Positions 62,663 through 63,958 of a DNA stretch of 63,958 bases are shown here, one piece after another (within the stretch, counting starts at the first letter, position 1; each line of letters opens with the position of its first letter). Origin of the DNA: Saprospiraceae bacterium (GTDB lineage: Bacteria; Bacteroidota; Bacteroidia; Chitinophagales; Saprospiraceae); contig JAIYAP010000043.1 of assembly GCA_027488935.1 (NCBI GenBank), positions 1 to 63,958 of the forward strand. The letters run 5' to 3'. Position numbers and translations under genes: made by a program. The notes beneath the pieces are model-generated. The model made no database searches, was not told the DNA's origin, and saw only the letters and a list, made by a program, of their open reading frames with translations.

Positions 62663-63403
62663 TTACTTTTTGCGTTTGCGGTAATTATTGCTGTTGTTGC
62701 CGCCACTACTGCCACTGCCCCCTTGCGGGCGTTTGCGGTTCCGGTTGTTGTTGTTCCCATTACTGCTCCCTTGTTTGCCACTGCGGTTGCGCTGATTCAT
62801 GCGGCCGCGATCCTTATCGTGTTTGCCCGCATGTGCAGCAAGGGTATCCAGCGAACTATGGCCTTCATGCAGTTGCAACTGACCATCCGACAACATTTCA
62901 AGATCGTCTTTTACTACATCGTCGCTTACGTAGTGCTCCTTGTTCCAGGTTTTATACGCCAGTTTCATGTAAGAGGCAATAACCTCCACAAAACCTTCCT
63001 TTTTTGTACCCTCGGGCATTTCAATGGCTTTTTTGATCAAAGCCTGGATGCTGTTGCCATAGTGCCGAAAGCGGGTAGCAGTAGGTGGATATTCCACTGT
63101 GATGGCTGTTGGTTTATCGTCTTCATGTCGAATGGTGATACCAACAGGTGGGGTTACGTCTAGTTCGTAATTGCCGATCGAAAAAGCATGGCTCCACAAC
63201 TTGTCGCGGTAGTCGTCCATGTTGCGATTTCCAACTGGATTCAGTTGTTGCATGAGTACGATGATCGCCTCCACTGTTTTCTGGCGCTTTTGCCGGTCTT
63301 CAATGGTTTTAGCATATTGGATCATTTCCTGAATGCTACGGCCGTATTCTGGATAACGAATGGTTTCTTTATCCGTATTGTATTGAATATCAATTGAATT
63401 CAC
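62663..63403 (-). CDS. DUF4290 protein with low-complexity basic tail
   Basis: A 246-residue protein. The first 180 residues are DUF4290 (Y-P-E-Y-G-R-S-I-Q-E-M-I; P-V-G-N-R-N-M-D-D-Y-R-D-K-L-W-S-H). The last 50 residues are Gly/Asn/Arg/Lys-rich low-complexity sequence ending in R-K-R-K-K, which resembles RNA-binding tails. GTG is the available start (63401-63403). Convergent with nadK; glmS is 22 bp upstream. Confidence 0.85.
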   Translation of the reverse strand: MNSIDIQYNTDKETIRYPEYGRSIQEMIQYAKTIEDRQKRQKTVEAIIVLMQQLNPVGNRNMDDYRDKLWSHAFSIGNYELDVTPPVGITIRHEDDKPTAITVEYPPTATRFRHYGNSIQALIKKAIEMPEGTKKEGFVEVIASYMKLAYKTWNKEHYVSDDVVKDDLEMLSDGQLQLHEGHSSLDTLAAHAGKHDKDRGRMNQRNRSGKQGSSNGNNNNRNRKRPQGGSGSSGGNNSNNYRKRKK

Positions 63404-63425
63404 ACAATGAGTTTAAATAGTGATC

Positions 63426-63958
63426 TTATTCTACCGTCACCGATTTTGCCAGGTTCCGCGGTTGGTCTACATTGCATTCGCGCAGCACAGCGATGTGGTA
63501 AGCGAGTAATTGCATTGGGATAACCGAGAGCAAAGGGGTAAGCGGTTCTTCTGTAGCCGGAATTTCGATGGTGAAATCGGCCAATTTTTTTATTTCTTCA
63601 TCGCCTTCAGTAACCAACGCAATGACAACGCCTTTTCGTGCTTTCACTTCCTGAATATTGGAAACGATTTTTTCGTAAGCACTTGGATTCGTGGCAATTA
63701 CAAACACCGGCATGTTTTCGTCGATCAAAGCGATCGGACCGTGTTTCATTTCGGCGGCAGGGTAACCCTCTGCGTGGATGTAGGAGATTTCTTTGAGTTT
63801 AAGTGCACCTTCAAGGGCTACCGGAAAGTTGTAACCGCGGCCAAGATACAAGGCATTGGTAGCATCTTTAAATTCTCCGGCAATATATTTTACTTGTTCA
63901 TGGCAGCTTTCCAGCAAACGTTCTACTTTTCCAGGAATCAACGAGAGTTCTTGTACCA
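63426..63958 (-). CDS. glmS: Glutamine-fructose-6-phosphate aminotransferase, C-terminal part (runs off window)
   Basis: The frame is open to the window end, so the N-terminal glutaminase domain and the first sugar isomerase (SIS) domain lie outside. What is visible is the second SIS domain: [37 protein letters not shown], and the C-terminal [16 protein letters not shown]. The protein makes glucosamine-6-phosphate for cell wall and lipid A. Confidence 0.95.
   Translation of the reverse strand, partial: VQELSLIPGKVERLLESCHEQVKYIAGEFKDATNALYLGRGYNFPVALEGALKLKEISYIHAEGYPAAEMKHGPIALIDENMPVFVIATNPSAYEKIVSNIQEVKARKGVVIALVTEGDEEIKKLADFTIEIPATEEPLTPLLSVIPMQLLAYHIAVLRECNVDQPRNLAKSVTVE

Overview
The window looks like chromosomal DNA of a member of the Bacteroidota, most likely of the Saprospiraceae/Haliscomenobacter type. 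Several things point there: recurrent TAnnTTTG promoter elements, secreted proteins with type IX secretion (T9SS) C-terminal sorting domains, Reg_prop-type propeller repeats, DUF4290 and DUF3667 genes, a XisH/XisI pair and moderate GC. I saw no rRNA, tRNA, CRISPR array, transposase or phage gene. The organism call is inference from gene families, not from a marker gene.

Layout. 1-7.5 kb is an accessory, decaying region: the tail of a GNAT acetyltransferase, an S41-type lipoprotein, three tandem secreted paralogues that share an almost identical C-terminal DNA module (the third frameshifted), and a seven-blade propeller lipoprotein. 7.9-11.4 kb holds an AraC regulator, a metallo-beta-lactamase-fold hydrolase and two ABM-like lipoproteins. 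11.4-14.5 kb contains a degraded copy of the propeller gene, a secreted protein of unknown function, a DUF1772 membrane protein, a second AraC regulator and a HigA antitoxin whose HigB toxin is reduced to 22 codons. 14.5-19.0 kb (minus strand) is a compact possible operon xisH-xisI-radicalSAM-methyltransferase-radicalSAM. 19.3-26.0 kb is a TetR-controlled tripartite RND efflux operon closed by a strong terminator.

26-32.4 kb carries a P-loop kinase-like gene, an MntR repressor with an Nramp transporter fused to a universal stress domain, then a sorbosone-dehydrogenase-like lipoprotein, a BASS-family transporter and purine nucleoside phosphorylase. 32.4-33.9 kb has a Fic gene followed upstream by an unusual array of TGTCCA/TGGACA hairpin repeats with a higher-order period of about 111 bp. 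33.9-39.8 kb (minus) has a T9SS-exported PKD protein, a stray sorting-domain fragment, DUF3667 and the iscSUA iron-sulfur genes. 39.9-45.3 kb has a short methylmalonyl-CoA mutase small subunit, a DUF1905/YdeI protein, an FAH-family hydrolase, an amidohydrolase-like probable pseudoenzyme, a lipoprotein and a Nudix CoA pyrophosphatase.

45.4-64 kb is mostly core metabolism: bifunctional aspartokinase/homoserine dehydrogenase, a T9SS-exported Omp28-like protein, metK, pdxH, several envelope proteins, an AraC regulator with a membrane-embedded N-terminus next to dnaE, a patatin with a transmembrane insertion, nadK, DUF4290 and the 3' part of glmS, which runs off the window.

Best candidates for undescribed biology are the TGTCCA array upstream of fic, the xisHI/radical-SAM/methyltransferase operon, the propeller-gene duplication and decay, and the toxin-deleted HigA locus.
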